Below are positions 15,303-21,698 of a stretch of DNA of 21,698 nucleotides, in pieces. Every line of letters starts with the position of its first letter. Position 1 is the stretch's first letter. The position numbers and the translations under genes were made by a program. The stretch is from assembly GCA_900542235.1 (NCBI GenBank), contig UQNB01000030.1:1-21698 (forward strand). The letters run 5' to 3'. The stretch comes from an uncultured Collinsella sp. (lineage in GTDB: Bacteria; Actinomycetota; Coriobacteriia; Coriobacteriales; Coriobacteriaceae). A model generated the notes under the pieces. The model did not search any database, was not told where the DNA came from, and was given only the letters and a program-made list of their open reading frames with translations.

Positions 15303-16175
15303 ATGTTCGATATGGTTTCTCGCCGCGGATTCGTCTCGCTTTCTGCCGTCGCTGCTGCCGGCCTTGGCCTTGCCGGCTGCTCCGGCAACAAGACGTCCGA
15401 GCCGACTGACTCCGATGCCGGTTCTGCTAAGGCATCTTCCAAGAAGGCTGTCGAGCTGCAGGTCTTCGCTGCTAACTCCCTCGAGAAGGCCCTGCCCGAG
15501 GTCCAAGAGCTCTACACCGACCAGACCGGCACCACCTTTGCCGACACGCAGTTTAAGGCCTCCGGCGACCTCATCGAGCAGATGCGCGCCGGTGCCGCCG
15601 TCGACGTGATCATCACGGCCTCCAAGGGCACCATGGACGACGCCGAGGCCGCCGAGCTCGTCGACGCCGACACGCGTGAGGATATGTTCGTCAACGATCT
15701 TGTGGTCATTCGCGCCGAGGGCTCCGACACCAAGGTCGAGGCCATCGCCGACGTCGCGAGCCTGGACGGCAAGATCGCCATCGGCGACGCCAAGACCGTT
15801 CCTGCCGGCAAGTACGCCAACCAGGCATTGGCCTCCGCGGGCCTCTACACCGGTACCGAGGGTGACGATGGCGAGTACGCACCCGAGATCGCCGACAAGG
15901 TCGCACTGGCCGACAAAGTTGGTACCGCCGCCGCCTATGTGTCTACGGGCGACTGCGTTGCCGGTTTTGTCTACAGCTCCGATATCTTCCGCTATGACGG
16001 CATCGAGGAGGCCTTCGTGTGCCCCGAGGACTCGCACAAGCCCATCGTGTATCCCGGTGCTGTCGCCGATAGCTCCGAGCACGCCGACGAGGCCAAGGCG
16101 TTTATCGACTTTTGCCTGTCCAACAAGAAGGCTCAGAAGATTTGGGCTAAGTACGGCTTTGAGCTTTCCGAGTAG
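15303..16175 (+). CDS. modA: Molybdate ABC transporter substrate-binding lipoprotein
   Basis: Extracytoplasmic molybdate (or tungstate) binding protein of 290 residues, tethered to the membrane. The N-terminus has a twin-arginine-like SRRGFVSL (6-13), a hydrophobic stretch and the lipobox LAGC with Cys26 as the acylated residue, followed by a Ser/Asp/Lys-rich linker. The mature part follows the ModA pattern: LQVFAANSLEKALPEV, the FKASGDLIEQMRAGAAVDVIITAS segment read here in two parts (anion-binding Ser and a hinge), and a C-terminal GYELSE-like end (GFELSE). ATG 15303 has AAAGGG 6 bases upstream; a TTG at 15297 overlaps that site and is rejected. First gene of modABC. Confidence 0.92.
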   Translation: MFDMVSRRGFVSLSAVAAAGLGLAGCSGNKTSEPTDSDAGSAKASSKKAVELQVFAANSLEKALPEVQELYTDQTGTTFADTQFKASGDLIEQMRAGAAVDVIITASKGTMDDAEAAELVDADTREDMFVNDLVVIRAEGSDTKVEAIADVASLDGKIAIGDAKTVPAGKYANQALASAGLYTGTEGDDGEYAPEIADKVALADKVGTAAAYVSTGDCVAGFVYSSDIFRYDGIEEAFVCPEDSHKPIVYPGAVADSSEHADEAKAFIDFCLSNKKAQKIWAKYGFELSE

Positions 16176-16243
16176 TGCGGCTTGGCGCGATAATTCCATC
16201 GTTTTGTGTTTCACTTCGTCCTTGTATTCGCTTGGAGCTTTTC

Positions 16244-17683
16244 GTGCTTAATAGATTCCGCATGCTTGTCGCCTGTGCTTTGACCTTCGCGCTTTGCTGG
16301 GTGCCGGGATTTGCGTTTGCTGGGGTCGCTGAGGACGGGGCCCAGGTTGCTGCGACCGCTCATGGGCTTTCCTATGGGATCGAGGGTTTTGAGCGGTTGG
16401 CCAAGGGGACCGCTCGTGCTATGGAGGGCCAGCCTGAGGGCTACCGGTTTCCCGTTGACGAGGACGTGGACCTTGTAGTGGCGCCTGCTGCCGATCGCGT
16501 TGTGGTGTGGATATCGCCCAAGGCGGCCGAGAAGTATGGATTAGATCCGCAGGACAACGAGTGCGTATCGGGTCTCAAGGCCCTCGTCTGTGAGCTCGAC
16601 AGCGCAAACTCCATGGGAGGTGCGCAGCTAGGGGACGTTGATCTTCCTTGGTATGTTACGGCGGAAACAACGTTTGATACCGGCGGGTATACCTATGGCT
16701 TTGATGTGCGTGGTGCGGATGGGGACCGCTATGTGGTGATTGCATCGACCTCGGGTGATGCCAAGGGCGGCGCGCGTTGGCTTGATAGCGCTCAAATGGT
16801 AGAAGCATCGTCTGTCGTGTTGCGGGATGAGCAGGGCCCCTTGACCTCTCTGGCCTCCTTTTTGGGCGACATCGACTATCGCCCGCTTTGGGTGTCCATA
16901 AAAACGAGCGGCCTTGCCCTGGTGATCTCCTTTGCACTGGGCCTGTTTGCCGCGTGGAAGACTATGGGTACCTCGAGTCGCATCAAGGGCCTGCTCGACT
17001 CGGTCTTTACCATCCCCATGGTCCTGCCGCCTACGGTGTGCGGCTTTTTGCTGCTTATGCTATTTGGCCGCTCGACCGGGGTGGGCCAGTGGCTCATCGC
17101 GCACGGCGTCTCGATCGTCTTTACGTGGCCTGCGGCGGTGATCTCTGCCGTGGTGGTGTCGTTCCCGCTCGTCTATCGTACGGCGCTCGGAGCCTTCGAG
17201 AGCCTCGACACGCAGATGCTCGACGCCGCGCGAACCTTGGGATGGTCCGAGCGTCGCATCTTTACCAAGCTCATGATGCCGCTCGGCTGGCCCTCGATTG
17301 CCGCCGGCACGGTGCTTGCCTTTGCCCGCGCGATGGGCGAGTTTGGCTGCACCCTATTCTTTGCGGGCAACTACGCCGGCATCACGCAGACCATCCCTAT
17401 CGCCATCTACTTTGAGTGGATGGGCGGCAACACGTCGGTGGCTCTCTTTTGGGTCGTCGTCGTGATCGTGTTTAGTTTCCTGGTCATTTTGTTCATCAAC
17501 ATGTACACGGCGCATTCGCAAAAGTATCGCGAGCGCGGCCTCTCCCGCGCGGAGCGCAAGCAGGCCATGCAGCTGGGCGGTCAGACCGATTCGCTCGACC
17601 CGGTGGGCGGCGATGCCTTGCGCATCGATCGCGAGGCGCTGGCCGAGCTTATGCGCGATGACGCGGCACCTCAGGGAGGTTGA
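16244..17683 (+). CDS. modB: Molybdate ABC transporter permease ModB with N-terminal extracytoplasmic domain
   Basis: Inner-membrane permease of the molybdate importer, but 479 residues long where ModB is normally about 220-230. Residues 1-28 look like a signal peptide or first membrane segment (LVACALTFALCWVPGFAFAG). Residues 29-203 are hydrophilic, with two cysteines (107, 116) that could form a disulfide; I do not recognise this domain. A standard ModB follows from about 213, with helices, TIPMVLPPTVCGF (256-268), and the EAA loop ESLDTQMLDAARTLGWSERR (319-338) that docks on ModC. A 55-residue cytoplasmic tail ends the protein. GTG 16244 has GGAG 6 bases upstream; another GTG overlaps the modA stop at 16175 but would put a hydrophilic stretch before the signal. 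No frameshift is seen. Confidence 0.88.
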   Translation: MLNRFRMLVACALTFALCWVPGFAFAGVAEDGAQVAATAHGLSYGIEGFERLAKGTARAMEGQPEGYRFPVDEDVDLVVAPAADRVVVWISPKAAEKYGLDPQDNECVSGLKALVCELDSANSMGGAQLGDVDLPWYVTAETTFDTGGYTYGFDVRGADGDRYVVIASTSGDAKGGARWLDSAQMVEASSVVLRDEQGPLTSLASFLGDIDYRPLWVSIKTSGLALVISFALGLFAAWKTMGTSSRIKGLLDSVFTIPMVLPPTVCGFLLLMLFGRSTGVGQWLIAHGVSIVFTWPAAVISAVVVSFPLVYRTALGAFESLDTQMLDAARTLGWSERRIFTKLMMPLGWPSIAAGTVLAFARAMGEFGCTLFFAGNYAGITQTIPIAIYFEWMGGNTSVALFWVVVVIVFSFLVILFINMYTAHSQKYRERGLSRAERKQAMQLGGQTDSLDPVGGDALRIDREALAELMRDDAAPQGG

Positions 17684-17689
17684 TAAGCT

Positions 17690-18760
17690 ATGTCGCTCGT
17701 TTTGGATATCAAAAAACGCTATCCCGGGTTTATGCTCGACATGCAGCTTGAGGCCGGCGAGGAGCGTGTGGCGCTCCTGGGTGCCTCGGGTTGCGGCAAG
17801 AGCTGCACGTTGCGCTGCATTGCCGGCGTGGAGACACCCGACGAGGGGAAGATCGTCGTCAACGGCGTGACCTTTTTTGACTCGGTGGCGGGCATCAATC
17901 TGTCGCCCCAGGAGCGAAAATGCGCCCTGATGTTTCAAAACTATCAGCTGTTCCCCAATATGACGGTGGCCGATAACGTGTGCGCCGGCGTTGAGGGTGC
18001 AGGCGACGCCGCGGCGCGCAGGCAACTTGCCGAGCGCTACCTGGGTATCTTTGGACTGGCCGACTTTGCCGACCGTTATCCCGCGCGTCTCTCGGGCGGC
18101 CAGCAGCAGCGTGTGGCGCTTGCTCGCATGGTGGCGGCACACCCGGGCATTTTTATGTTCGACGAGCCCATGAGCGCGCTCGATGCGTATCTCAAGAGCG
18201 CGCTTGAGCAGAACATGCTCGACCTGTTCGACGTCTGTAACCGTACCGTGCTCTACGTGAGCCACGATATTGACGAGGCATGCCGCCTGTGCGAGCGCAT
18301 TTGCGTGATGCATAACGGGCATGTGGAGGAGATCGGCTCCGTCGAGGACGTGGTCCGCCGGCCGCAAACCTTGGCTGCGCTGCGTCTGACGGGCTGCAAG
18401 AATACGAGCCGCGCGCGCAAGATCGAGCTTCAGGAAGTTGAAGCCCTGGACTGGGGCATGACTTTCAACGTGGGCCGTGAGGTTCCCGATAATGTGGCGT
18501 ACCTGGGTATTCGTGCGAGCTACTTCCATGTGGACAACCGCGCTGAGCGCGGTCGTAACAGCTACGATCTGCATGTGGCCCGCGTGAGCGATTCGCGTTT
18601 TGAGCGCCTGGTGCTGCTGGATGTGCCGCGTGCCGATGCGCCGACGCGCCTGCAGTGGAAGGTCAACAAAGTGGGCATGCCTGTCGACGAGCTGCCGCAA
18701 GCAGGCGAGACGCTGCGCATGCATTTTGATGCCAGCAGGATCCATTTGGTTTGTCGTTAA
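17690..18760 (+). CDS. modC: Molybdate ABC transporter ATP-binding protein
   Basis: Cytosolic ATPase that drives ModAB, 356 residues. Walker A GASGCGKS (31-38), Q-loop Gln83 in MFQNYQLFP, signature LSGGQQQR (134-141), Walker B IFMFDEP (154-160), D-loop SALD and switch His192 in VSHD are all intact. The C-terminal part from about 230 is a regulatory TOBE/Mop-like region, beginning near LTGCKNTSRA, as is usual in ModC, and could bind oxyanion. ATG 17690 is 6 bases after the modB stop, with AGGGAGG inside the end of modB, so the two are translationally linked. A hairpin with a T-rich tail follows the gene. Sulfate or tungstate specificity cannot be excluded, but adjacency to moeA-mogA supports molybdate. 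Confidence 0.92.
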   Translation: MSLVLDIKKRYPGFMLDMQLEAGEERVALLGASGCGKSCTLRCIAGVETPDEGKIVVNGVTFFDSVAGINLSPQERKCALMFQNYQLFPNMTVADNVCAGVEGAGDAAARRQLAERYLGIFGLADFADRYPARLSGGQQQRVALARMVAAHPGIFMFDEPMSALDAYLKSALEQNMLDLFDVCNRTVLYVSHDIDEACRLCERICVMHNGHVEEIGSVEDVVRRPQTLAALRLTGCKNTSRARKIELQEVEALDWGMTFNVGREVPDNVAYLGIRASYFHVDNRAERGRNSYDLHVARVSDSRFERLVLLDVPRADAPTRLQWKVNKVGMPVDELPQAGETLRMHFDASRIHLVCR

Positions 18761-18773
18761 TTCGGTGGGCGAT

Positions 18774-18807
18774 GCGGGCGAGGAGGTAGTCCTCGACCGC
18801 TTTGTTT
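18774..18807 (+). terminator. Probable terminator of modABC
   Basis: GCGG-G-CGAGGA (18774-18784) pairs with TCCTCG-A-CCGC (18790-18800), with one internal mismatch and a 5-base loop, followed by TTTGTTT. It starts 14 bases after the modC stop. Confidence 0.6.
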
Positions 18808-18844
18808 CCACTTTACCGCTCGCCGATTTCTATATGACAAAATC

Positions 18845-18870
18845 TTATCAATCTGATAATTATTTATCAG
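18845..18870. promoter_or_regulatory. Operator-like repeats TTATCA / CTGATAA / TTATCAG
   Basis: CTGATAA (18853-18859), TTAT, TTATCAG (18864-18870) is a perfect 7-bp inverted repeat, and a further TTATCA at 18845-18850 pairs with TGATAA at 18854-18859. The AT-rich cluster stands out in this GC-rich DNA. It lies in the 445-base gap between modC and the reductase gene, and its halves match those in front of modA. Confidence 0.45.
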
Positions 18871-18977
18871 ACAGCGAGGTGTTCGCATCCCGCAGCTGTC
18901 GTACGCGTGTCGGCGGTATTCGTCTTGACGACAACCGTTGATATAGTTGACCTCAACTTGTAAAGGAGGGTGCGCAC

Positions 18978-19046
18978 ATGCCGCAGACGACATACATTTG
19001 CCGCGTTGCCGCGCGTGCCCTATATATCGCTCGGAGCCGCATATGA
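18978..19046 (+). CDS. Possible 22-residue leader peptide upstream of the reductase gene
   Basis: A 22-codon frame beginning MPQTTYICRVAARA and ending in IARSRI has the best ribosome binding site in the region, AAAGGAGGG, 8 bases before its ATG. Its stop overlaps a second in-frame ATG as ATGA (19043-19046), and its last codons lie inside the 5' arm of a hairpin (19032-19067). Upstream, AGTTGACCTCAACT forms a small palindrome at 18947-18960. I do not recognise the peptide. It may be a true leader controlling downstream expression, or an accidental frame behind a real ribosome binding site. Confidence 0.4.
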   Translation: MPQTTYICRVAARALYIARSRI

Positions 19047-19067
19047 GCAGGTATGTTCACGGCTCCG
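19032..19067 (+). promoter_or_regulatory. Leader hairpin upstream of the reductase gene
   Basis: CGGAGCCG (19032-19039) pairs perfectly with CGGCTCCG (19060-19067) around a 20-base loop. The hairpin spans the stop codon of the short leader frame, so translation of the leader would open it. No T-run follows, so it is not a simple terminator. Confidence 0.35.
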
Positions 19068-19213
19068 GGAGAGACGACGCACAACTAAATAGTCAACCGC
19101 AAAGCAGGTTCCCCAAAATTCCGGGTTTGAGTACGGCAGGGCAATCGCCGCCCGTCGTGCATCGATACCGCTGTTATCCGTTTTTGGTTCGAGAGGGGAA
19201 CCGTTATGGCTGA
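19043..19213 (+). CDS. Low-confidence second short frame in the leader
   Basis: A 56-codon frame starts at the ATG that overlaps the stop of the 22-codon leader frame and ends with a TGA 8 bases inside the reductase gene. It could couple translation of the leader to that gene. Its sequence is rich in Ser, Pro, Gln and Arg, has no recognisable domain and no ribosome binding site of its own, so it may well be chance. Confidence 0.15.
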   Translation: MSRYVHGSGRDDAQLNSQPQSRFPKIPGLSTAGQSPPVVHRYRCYPFLVREGNRYG

Positions 19214-20372
19214 AGCAATCGAAGAGGTTACGTTGCCCAGCACGTTTGAGGAGTTCAACGAGCAGCGCAAGGCGGCGTTTATTCGCGTCAAGGATTACAA
19301 GCAGGCCGGTAATCGCCTGATCGGTTTTCTGTGCAGCTACACGCCGCTCGAGATTATCGATGCCGCGGGGACTGCGAGTGTCGCTCTGTGCGGTACGTCC
19401 GATGAGGTGATTCCCGAGGCCGAGAAGGTGCTGCCGGCAAATCTGTGTCCGCTCATCAAATCGACGTACGGCTTTGCCTACTCGCAAAAGTGCCCGTTTA
19501 CGTACTTTAGCGACATGATCATCGGCGAGACCACCTGCGACGGCAAGAAGAAGATGTACGAACTGCTCAACGAGCTCAAGCGCACGCACATTCTGCACCT
19601 GCCGCAGGGTCGCGATCGTGCCTATGAGCGCGAGGGCTGGTACGAGGAGTGCCGCCTACTCAAGGAGGAGCTCGAGAACTTCTACGGTATTACGATCACC
19701 GATGACGACCTGCGCGCCGCTGTCCGTCGTCGCAATCGCCTGCGTGCCGCCCAGCTCGAGATGTTCGCCCTGCAGGCCAACCAGCCGGCGGCTATGAGCG
19801 GCGTCGACCTGATGAGCACCATGTTTGCCGGTACGTTCAGCTTTGATATCGAGGCCTATACGCAGCAGTTGGAGCAAAAGGTCGCCAAGCTGCGCGAGGC
19901 CTACGAGGCCGGCGAGCGCCCCGTCGCAGCGGATGCCAAGCGCATTCTGATCACCGGTTGTCCGGTGGGCGGCGTGATCAACAAGATCGGCCGCACCATC
20001 GAGTCCAACGGCGGCGTGGTCGTGTGCATGGACGACTGCTCGGGCGAGCGCACGGCTGCCATGATGATCGACCCGGACGCACCCGACATTCTGCGCGCTA
20101 TCGCAGACCGCTACCTGGACATTAACTGCTCGGTCATGACGCCCAATGATGGTCGTATGGAAAACACGCTGGCCATGTGCGAGAAGTATCACGTCGATGG
20201 CGTGGTGGAGAGCGTGCTGCAGGCGTGCCACACCTTTAACGTGGAGAGTGCGCGCATGCAGGAGGCTGTCGAGGGTGCGGGCATTCCGTACATGAAGATT
20301 GAGACCGATTACAGCAACGGCGACATGGGCCAGATCGAGACCCGCATCGCCGCCTTCATCGAAACCCTGTAG
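19206..20372 (+). CDS. Double-cubane-cluster-type anaerobic reductase (2-hydroxyacyl-CoA dehydratase D-component family, YjiM-like)
   Basis: Cytosolic iron-sulfur protein of 388 residues in the HgdB/BcrC/YjiM family. Paired with the single activator gene just downstream and lacking separate alpha and beta subunits, it best fits the double-cubane cluster proteins that carry an [8Fe-9S] cluster and reduce small molecules at very low potential. Candidate ligand cysteines lie at 43, 62, 81 (NLCPLIKS), 96, 111 (TTCDGKKK), 252 (GCPVGG), 274/278, 308 and 341 (ACHTFN). ATG 19206 has GAGAGGGG about 5 bases upstream. The physiological substrate is unknown; a 2-hydroxyacyl-CoA dehydratase role cannot be excluded. 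A long structured leader precedes it. Confidence 0.85.
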   Translation: MAEAIEEVTLPSTFEEFNEQRKAAFIRVKDYKQAGNRLIGFLCSYTPLEIIDAAGTASVALCGTSDEVIPEAEKVLPANLCPLIKSTYGFAYSQKCPFTYFSDMIIGETTCDGKKKMYELLNELKRTHILHLPQGRDRAYEREGWYEECRLLKEELENFYGITITDDDLRAAVRRRNRLRAAQLEMFALQANQPAAMSGVDLMSTMFAGTFSFDIEAYTQQLEQKVAKLREAYEAGERPVAADAKRILITGCPVGGVINKIGRTIESNGGVVVCMDDCSGERTAAMMIDPDAPDILRAIADRYLDINCSVMTPNDGRMENTLAMCEKYHVDGVVESVLQACHTFNVESARMQEAVEGAGIPYMKIETDYSNGDMGQIETRIAAFIETL

Positions 20373-20380
20373 GTGACGGT

Positions 20381-20411
20381 ATGTGACAAAGGGACTGTCC
20401 CTTTGTCACAT
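20381..20411. repeat. REP-like palindrome, copy 2
   Basis: TGTGACAAAGGGAC (20382-20395), one T, then its exact reverse complement (20397-20410), extended by one A/T pair. The arms are identical to copy 1 at 10207-10235 and only the central base differs. Here no T-run follows, and it lies between the reductase and activator genes, where it may form a hairpin in their shared transcript. Confidence 0.85.
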
Positions 20412-20476
20412 GTGAGGGAGGATGCCAAGGCGCCTGAACGCGCCGCTACCTTTGATGTTTAGATTGGGAGAGAGCC

Positions 20477-21241
20477 ATGATTGGGATCGGGATTGATATC
20501 GGGTCTACGGCGGCTAAGGCTGCTGTGGTCGACGGGGAGGGTTCGGTGGCGTGGACGTGCGTGCAGCCAACCGGGTTCTCCTCGGTCGATGCTTCCGAGC
20601 GGCTGCGCGAGGCACTGGCAGCGGCTGGCTATGACGTGACGGGCGACGATGTTCGCGTGGTCGCGACTGGCTACGGCCGTGTCGCCGTGCCCTATGCGCA
20701 CAAGGTCGTGACCGAGATCACCTGCCACGGCACCGGTGCTGTGCGCCTGTTTGGCGATCACGGCACGGTGATTGACGTGGGCGGCCAGGACACCAAGGTC
20801 ATTCAGCTTAAAAGTGGCCACGTGGCCAAGTTCGCCATGAACGACAAGTGCGCCGCCGGCACGGGGCGCTTTCTGGAGATCATGGCCGACCGCCTGGGCA
20901 TTACCCAGCAGCAGATGGCAGACCTCGCCCGCACCGGCGAGCCTACCAAGATTTCCAGCATGTGCACCGTGTTTGCCGAAAGCGAGGTTATCAGCCTGAT
21001 CGGTCGCGGTGAGCCGCGCGAGAACATTGCGCGTGGCGTGATCGACAGCGTGGTCTCGCGCGTGGCGACCATGGCCGGGCAGGCCGCGGGCGCCCCGTAC
21101 TACCTGACCGGTGGCCTGTGCGAGAACGCCTTCGTGGTGGAGCGGTTGGGCGAGCTACTGGGGTCGCCGGTGACCACCTCGCCCCGGGCTCGCTTTGCCG
21201 GTGCCATCGGCGCGGCGATTCGTGCACAGGCGCTCAATTAA
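20477..21241 (+). CDS. ATP-dependent activator of the reductase (2-hydroxyacyl-CoA dehydratase activase, BcrA/BadF/YjiL family)
   Basis: Homodimeric ASKHA-fold ATPase of 254 residues that uses ATP to inject a low-potential electron into its partner reductase. N-terminal GIDIGSTAAKAAVV (5-18) and VIDVGGQDTKVI (98-109) are the phosphate-binding loops. Cys125 in NDKCAAGTGRFLE and Cys163 in SSMCTVFAESEV are the two ligands for the [4Fe-4S] cluster shared between subunits. GGLCENAFV (212-220) completes the nucleotide site. ATG 20477 has GGGAGAGA about 5-8 bases upstream. It lies 104 bases after the reductase gene and 70 before selD, all on one strand, so the three may be co-expressed, although a palindromic repeat lies between the first two. 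Confidence 0.9.
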   Translation: MIGIGIDIGSTAAKAAVVDGEGSVAWTCVQPTGFSSVDASERLREALAAAGYDVTGDDVRVVATGYGRVAVPYAHKVVTEITCHGTGAVRLFGDHGTVIDVGGQDTKVIQLKSGHVAKFAMNDKCAAGTGRFLEIMADRLGITQQQMADLARTGEPTKISSMCTVFAESEVISLIGRGEPRENIARGVIDSVVSRVATMAGQAAGAPYYLTGGLCENAFVVERLGELLGSPVTTSPRARFAGAIGAAIRAQALN

Positions 21242-21311
21242 TGCATCCGCCTTGGGCTCGTATTCATGCGTATACTGAGAGAAAATGATTGACCGATGAG
21301 AGGGGGTATCG

Positions 21312-21698
21312 ATGCCTGACGATCAGATTAAGCTCACGTCCATGACGGCCGCGAGCGGTTGAGCCGCTAAGTTGGCTCCTGGAGCCCTCGCCCAGGTCCT
21401 GGGCGACTTACCCAATGTGCATAACGACAACCTGCTCGTGGGGTTCGATACCTCCGACGATGCGAGCGTCTTTCGCGTTGGCGACAACTTGGGCCTCGTG
21501 CAGTCCATCGACTTCTTCCCGCCGATGGTCGATGACCCGTTTCTGTTTGGCCAGATCGCCGCGGCCAACTCGCTGTCGGACATCTACGCTATGGGCGGGC
21601 GGCCGAGTCATGCCATGAACCTGCTCTGCATACCCAGCTGCCTGGGTGTTGAGGCTGCTGGCCAGATTCTGGCGGGGGGGGGCCGCCAGGGGCCTCGT
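21312..21698 (+). CDS. selD: Selenophosphate synthase with selenocysteine at the active site (partial, runs off the window)
   Basis: Makes selenophosphate from selenide and ATP for Sec-tRNA and selenouridine synthesis. Starting at ATG 21312 (GAGAGGGGG upstream) the frame reads 16 codons, a TGA at 21360-21362, and then stays open to the window end. The protein reads [24 protein letters not shown], aligning Sec17 with Cys17 and Lys20 with the essential Lys20 of E. coli SelD. Downstream [40 protein letters not shown] and YAMGGRP, each a SelD hallmark, confirm the frame after the TGA. The genome should therefore encode SelA, SelB and tRNA-Sec. Gene callers that treat TGA as stop will lose this N-terminus. 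The last 25 bases, with a nine-G run, no longer match the family and may hold a sequencing error. Confidence 0.93.
21351..21391 (+). promoter_or_regulatory. Candidate bacterial SECIS element in selD
   Basis: GCGAG (21351-21355) pairs with CTCGC (21387-21391) as a lower stem enclosing the UGA. Directly inside its 3' arm, GGCTC (21374-21378) and GAGCC (21382-21386) form an apical stem with loop CTG. The apical loop lies 16-18 bases after the UGA and contains a G, within the range described for bacterial SECIS elements. An alternative hairpin, GCCCAG/CTGGGC, is at 21390-21404. Fold not computed. Confidence 0.4.

Noticed and set aside
16175..16243. ModB start at the GTG overlapping the modA stop
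   Set aside because: It would add 23 residues before the signal-like segment and lacks a ribosome binding site at proper spacing; GTG 16244 has GGAG 6 bases upstream.

Overview
The window is a stretch of a high-GC, anaerobic actinobacterial genome. Codon choice, the frequent TTG/GTG starts and the gene set (Sec-containing SelD, molybdate uptake, 2-hydroxyacyl-CoA dehydratase-type iron-sulfur proteins, cysteine desulfidase, no respiratory genes) suggest the class Coriobacteriia, most probably Collinsella or a close relative. That placement is inferred from gene content and style; no marker search was possible. I see no phage, IS, CRISPR, tRNA or rRNA, and most of the window is ordinary chromosomal housekeeping and metabolism.

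Layout. 1-5100: rpiB (-), a CyuA-type L-cysteine desulfidase (+) that converges on a HAD hydrolase (-) with both stop codons in one CTAG, rpsA (+) and the RNase P RNA gene (+). 5100-9440: a YigZ/IMPACT protein (+), a C_GCAxxG_C_C redox protein (-), a MetY-type sulfhydrylase (+) with a clear promoter and terminator, and a DHA2-like MFS transporter (+). 9440-13140: xpt (+), a small stand-alone GGQ release-factor-like protein (+), then on the minus strand a CLC-type channel or antiporter followed by a diacylglycerol-kinase-family lipid kinase.

13300-21698 is the most coherent part: moeA-mogA (molybdopterin maturation), a terminator, modA-modB-modC (molybdate uptake), a terminator, then a 445-base leader with operator-like repeats and a possible leader peptide. 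After it come a double-cubane-cluster-type reductase, its ATP-dependent activator, and selD. SelD carries an in-frame UGA exactly at the catalytic cysteine position, so it is a selenoprotein whose true start is hidden from ordinary gene callers. Together these genes provide molybdenum cofactor, molybdate and selenophosphate, which fits an anaerobe that makes (seleno)molybdoenzymes.

Main points for a second look: the Sec-containing SelD with a candidate SECIS; a ModB permease with a roughly 175-residue extracytoplasmic N-terminal domain; the leader ORFs and TTATCAG/CTGATAA repeats around mod and the reductase; two copies of a 14-base-arm palindrome at unrelated loci; a candidate small RNA on the minus strand between rpsA and rnpB; and the CLC protein, which looks more like the fluoride-exporting branch than a chloride channel.
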